This document shows positions 1 through 6,794 of a stretch of 8,932 bases of DNA, piece after piece. The notes beneath the pieces were generated by a model, which did not search any database, had not been told where the DNA came from, and saw only the letters and a program-made list of their open reading frames with translations. Source of the stretch: Chlamydiia bacterium (GTDB taxonomy: Bacteria > Chlamydiota > Chlamydiia > Chlamydiales > FEN-1388); NCBI GenBank assembly GCA_023269335.1, contig JAHFTM010000059.1, forward strand, positions 1 to 8,932, in the 5' to 3' direction. Both the position numbers and the translations under genes were made by a program. The stretch's first letter is position 1, and every line of letters starts with the position of its first letter.

Positions 1-411
1 AAACTTGAAACCTTGAAAAACAGTCTGAATCTCCCCCTCTCTGACAATACCTTTCATGCTGACCATGTCTACATTTCAAAGCCTTTCACTGCCACACAAA
101 CCGGACTTCATTTTTGGATCTCAGACATAGACTACACAGATAACACAGGCTCTTTGCAGGTGCAAGTCATTGAGCTTGATGATGCGAATGACTCAAAAAA
201 AACTGCTGCCCTCAAAGTGCAAAATGAAATTTCTCGTGGCGGTGAATGCAGAGATGAAAGCTTAGAAAACAGGGATGATAATGCCGAACAAAGAGGCAAT
301 CAAGATAGAGAAGATCGACTCAATGATGAGCTTGATAATTCAGAAAGAAGACAGGATGATCGGCCAGACTCAAACCCATCTCCTTCTCCTTCTCCCTATC
401 CACAAAATTAA
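1..411 (+). CDS. 3' end of a gene: beta-rich segment (possibly lectin-like) with a charged low-complexity tail
   Basis: The reading frame is open to the left edge of the window, so this is taken as the C-terminal 136 residues of a longer protein. A TTG codon at position 13 is a possible but unconvincing start, since no ribosome binding site is visible. The first 60 residues alternate hydrophobic and polar positions as in a beta sandwich, and end in a D-Y-T-D-N-T-G-S-L-Q-V-Q-V pattern (within 121-177). From memory this recalls the calcium and sugar-binding end of PA-IL (LecA)-like galactose-binding domains, which often read ND..Y.DN.G...V.V; this is tentative. The last 55 residues are a tail rich in Asp, Glu, Arg and Asn, finishing in a Pro-Ser repeat (PSPSPSPYP). 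The tail is probably disordered and surface-exposed. A strong terminator follows immediately. Function unknown; confidence is high that it is coding, low for the domain. Confidence 0.75.
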   Translation, partial: KLETLKNSLNLPLSDNTFHADHVYISKPFTATQTGLHFWISDIDYTDNTGSLQVQVIELDDANDSKKTAALKVQNEISRGGECRDESLENRDDNAEQRGNQDREDRLNDELDNSERRQDDRPDSNPSPSPSPYPQN

Positions 412-418
412 AACCGAC

Positions 419-456
419 TCGTAGGATGACTTGTAAAAGCATCCTACGAATTTTTT
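419..456 (+). terminator. Rho-independent terminator after the left-edge gene
   Basis: A perfect 10-bp inverted repeat (419-428 TCGTAGGATG with 440-449 CATCCTACGA) can be extended past one bulged A by three further pairs (430-432 with 437-439) around a GTAA loop. It is followed by six T residues at 451-456. It starts 8 bases after the stop codon of the upstream gene. The bases left of the stem are A-rich (404-413), so it may also act weakly on transcripts from the minus-strand gene that ends at 482. Confidence 0.9.
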
Positions 457-481
457 CCGTATTCATCTTAGGACAGATCGC

Positions 482-1054
482 TTAACCACCAAGTGAGCTC
501 CAGGAGTCATCAATGAACAGAACAATTCGGTGAAATCTTTTTGGCATCCCTCTACGAACAGCAACTCGAAGATTTCTCTGTTTGTGGTTATTGACCAACT
601 CAATGAACTTTACTTTGTAAGATAATGTTTGATTTCTTCTATTATATTTTGGATTTTTAAGGCATACTACAATCACATCTTCAAAGCCATTCGACGACAA
701 AACTAGCGATGCATTAGGGGGATTTTCTCGATAATTATCCTTACCTTTGTAGCTCTTCCAATTATTAACAAAGGTGTTTACCGTACGAATGCGTCCTTTT
801 CTAGCTGGCCTATCTGTAAAAGCAATCATTGAGGGGGAGACACCTTTTAAGATAAGGCGATAGTGCTTCGGATCTCCTTTTATCTTTTTCAATGAGCCAG
901 ATGTAGCTGATTGAACAAAAAGCCAGCCTTGCCTTTTTTGTTTTGCAGCCCCTATCATCTGCGCAGAAAAGCAGGAGGAAGAATTCAGTAGTAAAAACGC
1001 TGTTAAGAAAACTAGCAGCAGACACTTTAATTTCTTAGAAATAATAGACTGCAT
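482..1054 (-). CDS. Small exported protein of an uncharacterised family (FTDRP / NPPNASL motifs)
   Basis: The frame can be extended to an ATG at 1096, but the ATG at 1054 is preferred: AAAGGA lies six bases before it, and it places a positive N-terminus (MQSIISKKLK) directly before a 16-residue hydrophobic stretch. The result is a 190-residue protein with a standard signal peptide, probably cut after S-C-F-S-A. The mature part carries a W-L-F-V-Q-S-A motif, then F-T-D-R-P followed by an Arg/Lys-rich stretch, T-F-V-N-N-W and N-P-P-N-A-S-L. I recognise this order from a family of small bacterial exported proteins with no assigned function. The site of action is probably the periplasm or outside the cell. 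The C-terminal part is very basic. A cysteine sits near the end of the signal peptide, but the residue at -3 is Ser, so a lipoprotein is unlikely. The gene follows the BTB-like/ubiquitin-like gene on the same strand after 110 bp and could be co-transcribed with it. Confidence 0.75.
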   Translation of the reverse strand: MQSIISKKLKCLLLVFLTAFLLLNSSSCFSAQMIGAAKQKRQGWLFVQSATSGSLKKIKGDPKHYRLILKGVSPSMIAFTDRPARKGRIRTVNTFVNNWKSYKGKDNYRENPPNASLVLSSNGFEDVIVVCLKNPKYNRRNQTLSYKVKFIELVNNHKQRNLRVAVRRGMPKRFHRIVLFIDDSWSSLGG

Positions 1055-1060
1055 AAACAT

Positions 1061-1066
1061 TCCTTT
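1061..1066 (-). promoter_or_regulatory. Ribosome binding site that selects the start at 1054
   Basis: The minus strand reads AAAGGA, then six bases (ATGTTT), then the ATG at 1054. The ATG at 1060 directly abuts this element, too close to use it, and the ATG at 1096 has no purine-rich element upstream. This supports a start at 1054. Confidence 0.7.
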
Positions 1067-1164
1067 TATATGATATATAGTTACTACATGTTTCATTCTA
1101 CCAAATACAATAATGTAACTATTTTATCAAACTAATTTTTTAATTATATATGCAATACACTTAT

Positions 1165-3039
1165 TTAAAGATAATTCTTTACTCGATACTCATGAATCAT
1201 ATAGACCGTGTCCCCAGCTCGAATGTTATAGTCTATTAGTTGATCTTCGTCTTTGAGCACAGTTGCAGCACCAGCCCTACTGAACTGTATTTTCTGTTTG
1301 TCCACAGGTAGGCCTTCACGCTTCCAAATTCTCTGTTTTAAGGTGGATATAAGATCATACTGTTTTATATTTATACTAAATGATTTTCTGCTCAATAGTC
1401 TTACATTTATTTCGATGGTTTTATTTATTGTATCATATATCTGCTCAGCTACTTGTAGTTGATTCTGATTTGCAAAACCTTTCTCTGCTCTCGCAAGAAA
1501 AGCACTTTTCAGTTCTGCATATTGTAGCGGCCTCATAATATGATACTTCTTTTTTACCTGCTCCAAAGCTGTTACTACTTCATTGCTAGGTAGTTTCTCT
1601 TCAGAAGCAGCGGTATTTGGTACTACCTTAAATTCAGCCCCTTGTAAAATTTCGCGAGGAAGAGCTATTTTCCTGAATTCAAGGTCTGCTCGCAGCTCCA
1701 GTTCAACCATAGCTAGCGTTTGGTTAAAATTAAGAACGCAAGCTCTTTTATTAAGGCTCAATGGAAAGCTAGCGGCACTTGAATCGATAGCAACCCCATA
1801 ATGCTTCAGAAGGTGAGCTTTTGGCCCTATGAGATGGTCCAGCATCTCTTTACGACACATTCCTAAAACTTGCAAAGCATCTACACGATAAGCAACCAGT
1901 TCATCGTAAATACCCTTTGCAGCTTTTTGAACAATTGGCTCTTCATCACCACTATGTAAAGAGAGAGCAAGTCGCTCATCTAGTGAAAGCTTTTGAATGA
2001 TAGAAGGCAAGCTGCCAAAGCTCAACTTCTCAAACCGTTTCAAACTATAGCTATCAAGACTTTTTTTATCTGTCGTCAGTTGTTGTTGCACTGTCTCCTG
2101 GAGTACATTTGGCCAGTAGGTCTTTGAGGCTACTAGAGAAGGAAACAAACTCGCCTGCTGTAGATAGTCCTCTGCAGTCTCAATCTTGATGAAAAGAGCC
2201 CGCCTACCTGCGAAAAATTGAGTAGCGAGCTCTGCTGTCTGCATGCACTTTGCGTGAAAGACAATTCTTTGTGCAGTTCGCACAAGCAATGGCATTGTTT
2301 CGCTAGTTTCAATTGAAGAGGAACTGTTAGATGATGAACTACTTGAAGAAGAGCTACTAGAGGATGAACTCACTGATGATACATCGCCAGATATAATACG
2401 AGCATACAAATCGGTGGCAATGCTTTGTGCAGTTCGCACAAGCCATGGCATTGTCGCGCTAGTTTCAATTGAAGAAGAGCTACTAGACGAGCTCACCGAT
2501 GATACATCGCCGGACATACGGGCATATAAATCAGTGGCATGGCATGCCTCCATAATTACCTGAACACTTTTTTGTGGCAGTAAACGATATGCCCGCATAA
2601 TTGCCTGGGCACTTTCAAGTGTAAGCAGATAAGGCAATGAACGTTCTAGCTTTTTTACAAAAAGCGCCCCTCCTTCCGATGGCTGTAGGAAATCAATTGC
2701 CGCTACAAGCTCTTCATAAATTGTTGGTGTCAGCTGTGTGAGAGGCATCGCTTCATGAAGTGGTTTTTTTTCACAAAAAAGTGCAAAAATTACTCTAAAT
2801 TGAGCGTGGGTGATTTTCTCCAGAAGCATGACTCTATCCTTAAGATCTTGAAATGCAGAACTCTTGAGACATTCAAAAAATGAGAATCGCTCAAGGTCTT
2901 CCACATCATAGATGTCAAAGATCCCATCTTTAAAAGTCAGCTGTATTCTATCTGATTGTGCCGTTTGTAGTGAGCTGCTAGCCGCTTGAGCAATCGGCTC
3001 TAGTGATGATGATGATGACGACGTATTCACAGATACCAT
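1165..3039 (-). CDS. Putative effector: N-terminal BTB/Skp1-like region, serine linkers, C-terminal ubiquitin-like domain
   Basis: A 624-residue protein without signal peptide or membrane segment, starting at an ATG with GGGAG ten bases upstream. Order of parts: a Ser-rich leader (1-30); an alpha/beta region at about 30-120 that follows the BTB/POZ or Skp1 pattern (strand RIQLTF, later QFRVIFALFC, then YEELVAAIDFLQP); a helical segment (125-168); a tandemly duplicated serine linker (168-259); a helical middle (260-480) shared with the neighbouring paralogue, including IGPKAHLLKHYG near 405-415; a helical spacer (485-540); and a ubiquitin-like domain at about 543-617. The protein ends seven residues later with no Gly-Gly, so it should not be conjugated like ubiquitin. 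BTB proteins act as adaptors for cullin-3 ubiquitin ligases and ubiquitin-like domains bind proteasome or ubiquitin-pathway proteins, so host ubiquitin interference is the natural hypothesis. Secretion is inferred, not shown. The ubiquitin-like call is firm; the BTB call is moderate. Confidence 0.85.
   Translation of the reverse strand: MVSVNTSSSSSSLEPIAQAASSSLQTAQSDRIQLTFKDGIFDIYDVEDLERFSFFECLKSSAFQDLKDRVMLLEKITHAQFRVIFALFCEKKPLHEAMPLTQLTPTIYEELVAAIDFLQPSEGGALFVKKLERSLPYLLTLESAQAIMRAYRLLPQKSVQVIMEACHATDLYARMSGDVSSVSSSSSSSSIETSATMPWLVRTAQSIATDLYARIISGDVSSVSSSSSSSSSSSSSSNSSSSIETSETMPLLVRTAQRIVFHAKCMQTAELATQFFAGRRALFIKIETAEDYLQQASLFPSLVASKTYWPNVLQETVQQQLTTDKKSLDSYSLKRFEKLSFGSLPSIIQKLSLDERLALSLHSGDEEPIVQKAAKGIYDELVAYRVDALQVLGMCRKEMLDHLIGPKAHLLKHYGVAIDSSAASFPLSLNKRACVLNFNQTLAMVELELRADLEFRKIALPREILQGAEFKVVPNTAASEEKLPSNEVVTALEQVKKKYHIMRPLQYAELKSAFLARAEKGFANQNQLQVAEQIYDTINKTIEINVRLLSRKSFSINIKQYDLISTLKQRIWKREGLPVDKQKIQFSRAGAATVLKDEDQLIDYNIRAGDTVYMIHEYRVKNYL
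1189..1413 (-). other. Ubiquitin-like domain encoded at the 3' end of the 1165-3039 gene
   Basis: Residues 543-617 align by eye with human ubiquitin from Ile3 to Arg72 with one four-residue insertion after the SR that follows Phe45. About 19 positions are identical: V5, K11, D21, K27, I30, E34, G35, P37, D39, Q41, F45, L50, D52, L56, D58, Y59, N60, I61 and T66. The two most telling blocks are REGLPVDKQKIQF and LIDYNI. Lysines 6, 29 and 33 are replaced by Arg, and K48 and K63 by Thr and Ala. Ile44, the centre of the usual binding patch, is Gln. There is no C-terminal Gly-Gly. This fits an integral ubiquitin-like domain with altered partner choice rather than a modifier. Confidence 0.85.
2263..2538 (-). 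repeat. Intragenic tandem duplication of a serine-tract module
   Basis: Two abutting in-frame copies encode residues 168-207 (DNA 2419-2538) and 208-259 (DNA 2263-2418). Each reads ATDLYAR, then SGDVSSV, a serine run, IETS.TMP, LVRTAQ and I. The flanks are nearly identical at DNA level, including GTGCAGTTCGCACAAGC on the plus strand. The second copy has a much longer serine run (14 Ser, Asn, 4 Ser, against 8 Ser) and an extra Ile. The run mixes AGY and TCN codons. The neighbouring paralogue has only one short serine run at the matching place, so the duplication is specific to this gene. Confidence 0.9.
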
Positions 3040-3071
3040 ATTCTTACAGCTCCCATTTAATTTTAAAAAGA

Positions 3072-3100
3072 ATGATATAATATTTCATTTATTATGTCAA
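3072..3100 (-). promoter_or_regulatory. Promoter of the 1165-3039 gene
   Basis: On the minus strand a perfect TTGACA (3100-3095) is followed by 17 bases and TATCAT (3077-3072), one mismatch from TATAAT. It lies about 33 bases upstream of the start codon, a suitable distance for a short leader. It points away from the promoter of the paralogue. Confidence 0.65.
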
Positions 3101-3124
3101 ACATGGGTATTATAGTTAATCGTA

Positions 3125-3153
3125 TTGATATAAAATAAGTCATATACTACAAT
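3125..3153 (+). promoter_or_regulatory. Promoter of the 3199-4467 gene
   Basis: TTGATA (3125-3130) is followed by 17 bases and TACAAT (3148-3153), each one mismatch from the sigma70 consensus. It lies 45 bases before the ATG. With the divergent promoter at 3072-3100, the two -35 boxes lie 24 bases apart and face away from each other, so one regulator could control both genes. Confidence 0.55.
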
Positions 3154-3198
3154 TACTGATTTTAATTCTTAAATAGAGTCACCCAGAGGCTACAGCTT

Positions 3199-4467
3199 AT
3201 GTCTTCAGTACCAGCACTCTCTTTACCAGCGACGATTACCAATGTAGACGCCAGTGAATCAAAAAAACAGCCTGATAGCTCGCAAGTGGTCACTTCAGCC
3301 ACTTTACCCACCATAGGGGCTGGCAGAATTCAAATATACTTTAGTAATGACGTAACTGGTATCTACAACCAAAGCGACCTTCAACAGTTTGCGTTTTTTA
3401 AGAATGACAAATCTCCTGCCTCCAAAGACACCGTTGTGCGTTTACAAAACATTGCCTACCATCATTTCAAGATCATTTTTGCTCTCGTTTGCAACAACAA
3501 GCCAATGCACCAAGCAATTGCACTCAGGCAAATCACTCCAACTTTGTATGAAGATTTAGTAGCAGCTCTTCAAGTTTTGCAACCTACCACTGCCGTGGCA
3601 GAGAGGATAAAAAACTCATTACCCTATTTACTGACGCTGGAAGCCTCTCAAACACTTATGAAAGTGTATTGCTCTATAAAACCACAGAGTCTTTCTGCTG
3701 GAAATTCATCATCAAGTTCCTCTTCATCAACCTCTTCTTTGCTCTCTCAAGTCGCCGAAACTTCTCAGTTAGCCACACCCTTGTTAGTAGGAACTGCTCA
3801 AAAAATAATCTTTTTATCTAAGTGCTTTCGCACAGCTGCATTGGCTACTAATACATTTATTAAAATGCGTACAGGAGAAATCCAGATAGAATTCGGTGAG
3901 CAGTATTTAGGACATCCCACTACTAAGCTGATAGATCCAGGTGCAGTAGATATGACAACCCTACAAAAGGCTATAAAGGACGATAAAAAAGAGCAGGCAT
4001 CTTTTTGCAGAAGTCACTACCTAGAATTCACTTTTGCAAATTTGCCTCTTGTTGTACGAAAACTTTCTTTGCAACGGCAGCGATCCCTTTCTTTGCACAC
4101 GAATGATGAAGATCCTATGATTAAACGGGGTGCCGAACTTGCTCAAATTGAACTGGCGGTCTATCGCGAAGAGGCCATGGAAGCTTTACGAACGACAAAG
4201 GCCGATACTTCACGTAAGGATCTCCTTGACTATCTCATTGGACCAAAAGCTTATCTTCTCATCGATTATGGCATTTCTTTGGATGCTACATCAAAAAAAT
4301 TTCCGTTTACATATGCAGGAAAGCCGTTCACTTTTAATCTCAATAATTCATCTGCATCTGCCCTTGAAAGCGAGTTAAGAACTGAACTATCTAGCAGAGG
4401 CGCTTCACTAACCGATCATGCATCCTTAATCGTTGCTGCTACAGAGACTTCTGATACTTTTTCGTAA
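3199..4467 (+). CDS. BTB/Skp1-like paralogue without the ubiquitin-like domain
   Basis: A 422-residue protein starting at an ATG with AGAGG nine bases upstream. It is a clear paralogue of the divergent neighbour: a polar leader (1-42), the same alpha/beta region at about 43-129 (RIQIYF, then HFKIIFALVC, then YEDLVAALQVLQP; roughly 40% identical by eye), a single run of eight serines near 170-177, then PLLVGTAQKI, LSLHTNDEDP and IGPKAYLLIDYG, matching the neighbour in order. Similarity fades near residue 400 and the protein ends about 20 residues later. The spacer and ubiquitin-like domain of the neighbour are absent. The last nine codons overlap the end of the glycosyltransferase gene on the other strand, so the 3' end may have been cut off by a rearrangement, or the neighbour may have gained its extra domain. 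No signal peptide or membrane segment is seen. A host-directed adaptor role is inferred from the BTB-like region only. Confidence 0.8.
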   Translation: MSSVPALSLPATITNVDASESKKQPDSSQVVTSATLPTIGAGRIQIYFSNDVTGIYNQSDLQQFAFFKNDKSPASKDTVVRLQNIAYHHFKIIFALVCNNKPMHQAIALRQITPTLYEDLVAALQVLQPTTAVAERIKNSLPYLLTLEASQTLMKVYCSIKPQSLSAGNSSSSSSSSTSSLLSQVAETSQLATPLLVGTAQKIIFLSKCFRTAALATNTFIKMRTGEIQIEFGEQYLGHPTTKLIDPGAVDMTTLQKAIKDDKKEQASFCRSHYLEFTFANLPLVVRKLSLQRQRSLSLHTNDEDPMIKRGAELAQIELAVYREEAMEALRTTKADTSRKDLLDYLIGPKAYLLIDYGISLDATSKKFPFTYAGKPFTFNLNNSSASALESELRTELSSRGASLTDHASLIVAATETSDTFS

Positions 4468-6787
4468 GTGATAAAAGCTGTTTCGCAAATGCCTTTGTAT
4501 AGGCTGCTACATCTGCATGGACTTCATACTGCTTAGTAGCCTGCTCTGACCATTTTTGATAAAGCAGAGGATCTTGTATCAAACGACAGGCAAGATCTAC
4601 ATACTCTTCTTTCTTACAGCTTTTGATCACCCACTCTTGTCCAAAATAGGTGCCGGCATAGCTTGCTTGCAATGGCCCTTCAGGGTCATACATAGAAACC
4701 ACAGGACAACCTGCTGCCATCGCATCTAGTATCGCCAAGCCGCTACCAAAGGGAAATTCATTAAGATACAGATGCATTGAACGTGCATACTGGCTGGGAT
4801 TTGGCCTGGAGCCTAGAAAAATCACTCGTTCATTTACCCCATACGCTTCAAATCGAGTTCGCAATTTTTCTGGATTGTGTACCGCTCCAATTGGCATGTA
4901 GTACGCCTGTGGGCATCTTTGAAGAATCTCTCCTATCGCCTGACACATCTGAACACTCAGTCTTGAATCCAGATGATTCGAGATTGTCGTCAAGATAACG
5001 CTGTCATCAGGAACAGCCAGCTCCTTTTTAGAAAATGGCTCCCCTTGCCATTGTGCTTTGGCATCAACACAAAAGCCTAACACGTAACTTTCCATACCCT
5101 GCAACAGATTATCCCTACACGCTTTTTGATAGGCCTCTTCTGAGCTTAAAATTGTAAAATCAAATGCTGGAAAAGCAGGCCAAAAGCCATGCTCAAATAA
5201 AACCCGAATCGGTACATCTGAAAAATAACTACTAAGAGTATTCACTTCATCCGGTCCATGAAAAACGGCAATATCAACCTGCAGCTTATCTAAAAGATCA
5301 ATAGTTTTATCCACTGTCTCTCCATACGTGGCATCTGCCTCAACAAGTGCTACCTGCACTCCTCTTTTTTCAAAAGCCTCAATCGTCTCTTTTCCACGTA
5401 AACGAGATGCTTCTGATAGGTAGTTAACAAAGGGATATTCTAAAGGCCGTGTTACAAGCCTCTCAGTACTTATCACAGTCACCTTAAATTGCTGCAGATC
5501 TGTGTGCGCAATAATCTGCCGTAAAAGCCGCGTCAATGGATGCTCTCCATCTACTAACTGAGCAACGATATGAGCGATATGAATAGTATTTTTTGCCTGC
5601 AGAAGCTTTGGTGAGCGACTTTTTTTCCCTTTACTTACCTGCTCAATCAGCTGTTTATAATAGCTACGCGATGTCTCTAAATCTTCAACAACAGAAACAG
5701 AGCCCTTATGCCGATCAACAAATCTCTCATAGCCATCTTTGATCTTCAAAGCCATCAAGCGACTTTTTCCAAGACGAAAAGCCTCTTTTGCAAATAGGAT
5801 CTTCTTACCCAACCGATATAAATGATTTGCTGACTCAGTTTCATTTTCTATTTTCTCAGCATTTCCTTCTAACCACTCACTGAAAACTTTTTCTAAAGCC
5901 CTTGGTAGTAACTCTAGATCAGACATATGTGGTCGCATTGAAACAGGGGAAAAACTCAAAGATACAAGCCCCTGTTTCCATTCATTTTGTGTCTGCAATT
6001 GCTGTTGAGGATACAGATCGAGGATATAAATCAAATGCTGAGGTTGACTGAGTATCGAAATGAGTTCTGGAAATTGGAAAAATTGAAAGAACGCTTCTTT
6101 GGTTTCAAAAACAAAAACAGCTTTTCCTTTGAGAAAGTCCTTAAAATACTCTTGATAATTGAAACCTTCGATTGGTTCCAAAAAAATAAGAGGCACCTCA
6201 TTCTCTTTAGCCTTGCTGATTGGCTGTGGAGTGAATGTATAAGAAAAAAAGTGCCAAGGAAAATGCCACATACTTTCATTTTTCTCACAGATCAATTCGT
6301 AAAATAAAGACTTTGCCTGTTGAAATTTGTTCAAATTTTTCAGACATTCTGGCTTGTTTTGTAAAGAGTGAAAATAAACTGTTGGAATCTGCTGTAAAAA
6401 AGCGGCTATTTGCAGCTCGCTAAGCCCTTTGAGGGCTATCTTTGCAACGTTCATCGCCTCTTCAATGTTTTCCTGATTCATGAATTCCTGAAGAAAAATC
6501 TCATCCCACTTGAGAATCTCTAGAAACACTGTGGCAATAAGCTGAAGGCGTTCATTTTTTTTCAGTTCATTTTGCAAGACAAGATTAGCTTTATAGGCAT
6601 CAAAGACACCTTTAAAAACGCAAGCATCCACATAGTTAATGACATATCTTACAGGGTGTTCGGATGCGACAAGGTCATCATAGCACACATCAGGAGATGA
6701 CAAAATAAGCTGCATAGCTTTGAGAATCTGGCCCTGTTCAAAAGCATCGATAAAGCGATAGAGAATCTCATCAGTTGACATATTCAT
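4439..6787 (-). CDS. Large GT-B-fold glycosyltransferase with a long helical N-terminus
   Basis: A 782-residue protein. The ATG at 6787 is chosen over the upstream ATG at 6817 because GGAG lies seven bases before it and none precedes the other. Residues 1-180 are mainly helical, possibly repeat-like. Residues 195-300 look alpha/beta (VPLIFLEPIEGF, KAVFVFETKEAF, HLIYILDLYP). A basic helical linker spans about 330-400. The catalytic part spans about 400-782: IAHIVAQLVDGEHPLTR near 404-420, VDIAVFHGPDEV near 504-515, RVLFEHG near 528-534, then RVIFLGSRPNPSQYA at 654-668 and LNEFPFGSGLAILDAM at 675-690. The last block resembles the nucleotide-sugar-binding region of GT-B enzymes, most like GT41 (O-GlcNAc transferase, HMW1C) or GT4. 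It would transfer a sugar from an activated donor; donor and acceptor cannot be told. No signal peptide is seen, so cytoplasmic action or dedicated secretion is likely. It overlaps the 3199-4467 gene by 29 bp at its 3' end. Confidence 0.8.
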   Translation of the reverse strand: MNMSTDEILYRFIDAFEQGQILKAMQLILSSPDVCYDDLVASEHPVRYVINYVDACVFKGVFDAYKANLVLQNELKKNERLQLIATVFLEILKWDEIFLQEFMNQENIEEAMNVAKIALKGLSELQIAAFLQQIPTVYFHSLQNKPECLKNLNKFQQAKSLFYELICEKNESMWHFPWHFFSYTFTPQPISKAKENEVPLIFLEPIEGFNYQEYFKDFLKGKAVFVFETKEAFFQFFQFPELISILSQPQHLIYILDLYPQQQLQTQNEWKQGLVSLSFSPVSMRPHMSDLELLPRALEKVFSEWLEGNAEKIENETESANHLYRLGKKILFAKEAFRLGKSRLMALKIKDGYERFVDRHKGSVSVVEDLETSRSYYKQLIEQVSKGKKSRSPKLLQAKNTIHIAHIVAQLVDGEHPLTRLLRQIIAHTDLQQFKVTVISTERLVTRPLEYPFVNYLSEASRLRGKETIEAFEKRGVQVALVEADATYGETVDKTIDLLDKLQVDIAVFHGPDEVNTLSSYFSDVPIRVLFEHGFWPAFPAFDFTILSSEEAYQKACRDNLLQGMESYVLGFCVDAKAQWQGEPFSKKELAVPDDSVILTTISNHLDSRLSVQMCQAIGEILQRCPQAYYMPIGAVHNPEKLRTRFEAYGVNERVIFLGSRPNPSQYARSMHLYLNEFPFGSGLAILDAMAAGCPVVSMYDPEGPLQASYAGTYFGQEWVIKSCKKEEYVDLACRLIQDPLLYQKWSEQATKQYEVHADVAAYTKAFAKQLLSLTKKYQKSL

Positions 6788-6794
6788 AATTTCA

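Noticed and set aside
960..1000. Lipoprotein signal in the 482-1054 protein (S-S-S-C)
   Set aside because: The -3 position is Ser rather than Leu, Val or Ile, and a standard cleavage site after S-A fits.
1055..1096. N-terminal extension of the exported protein from the ATG at 1096
   Set aside because: No ribosome binding site precedes it, and the ATG at 1054 has AAAGGA at six bases and gives a better signal peptide.
1097..1164. Terminator between the 1165-3039 and 482-1054 genes
   Set aside because: The stretch is AT-rich but I find no convincing stem followed by a T-run on the minus strand.
2263..2538. CRISPR or mobile-element repeat
   Set aside because: The two copies are in frame, abutting and encode the same peptide module; there are no spacers or terminal inverted repeats.
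4130..4378. 82-codon open frame inside the 3199-4467 gene
   Set aside because: It lies in another frame of a gene whose own frame is supported by its paralogue, and its product shows no recognisable features.
5987..6423. Overlapping plus-strand open frames opposite the glycosyltransferase N-terminus
   Set aside because: They are short, lack ribosome binding sites and domain signals, and lie opposite a longer gene with recognisable domains.
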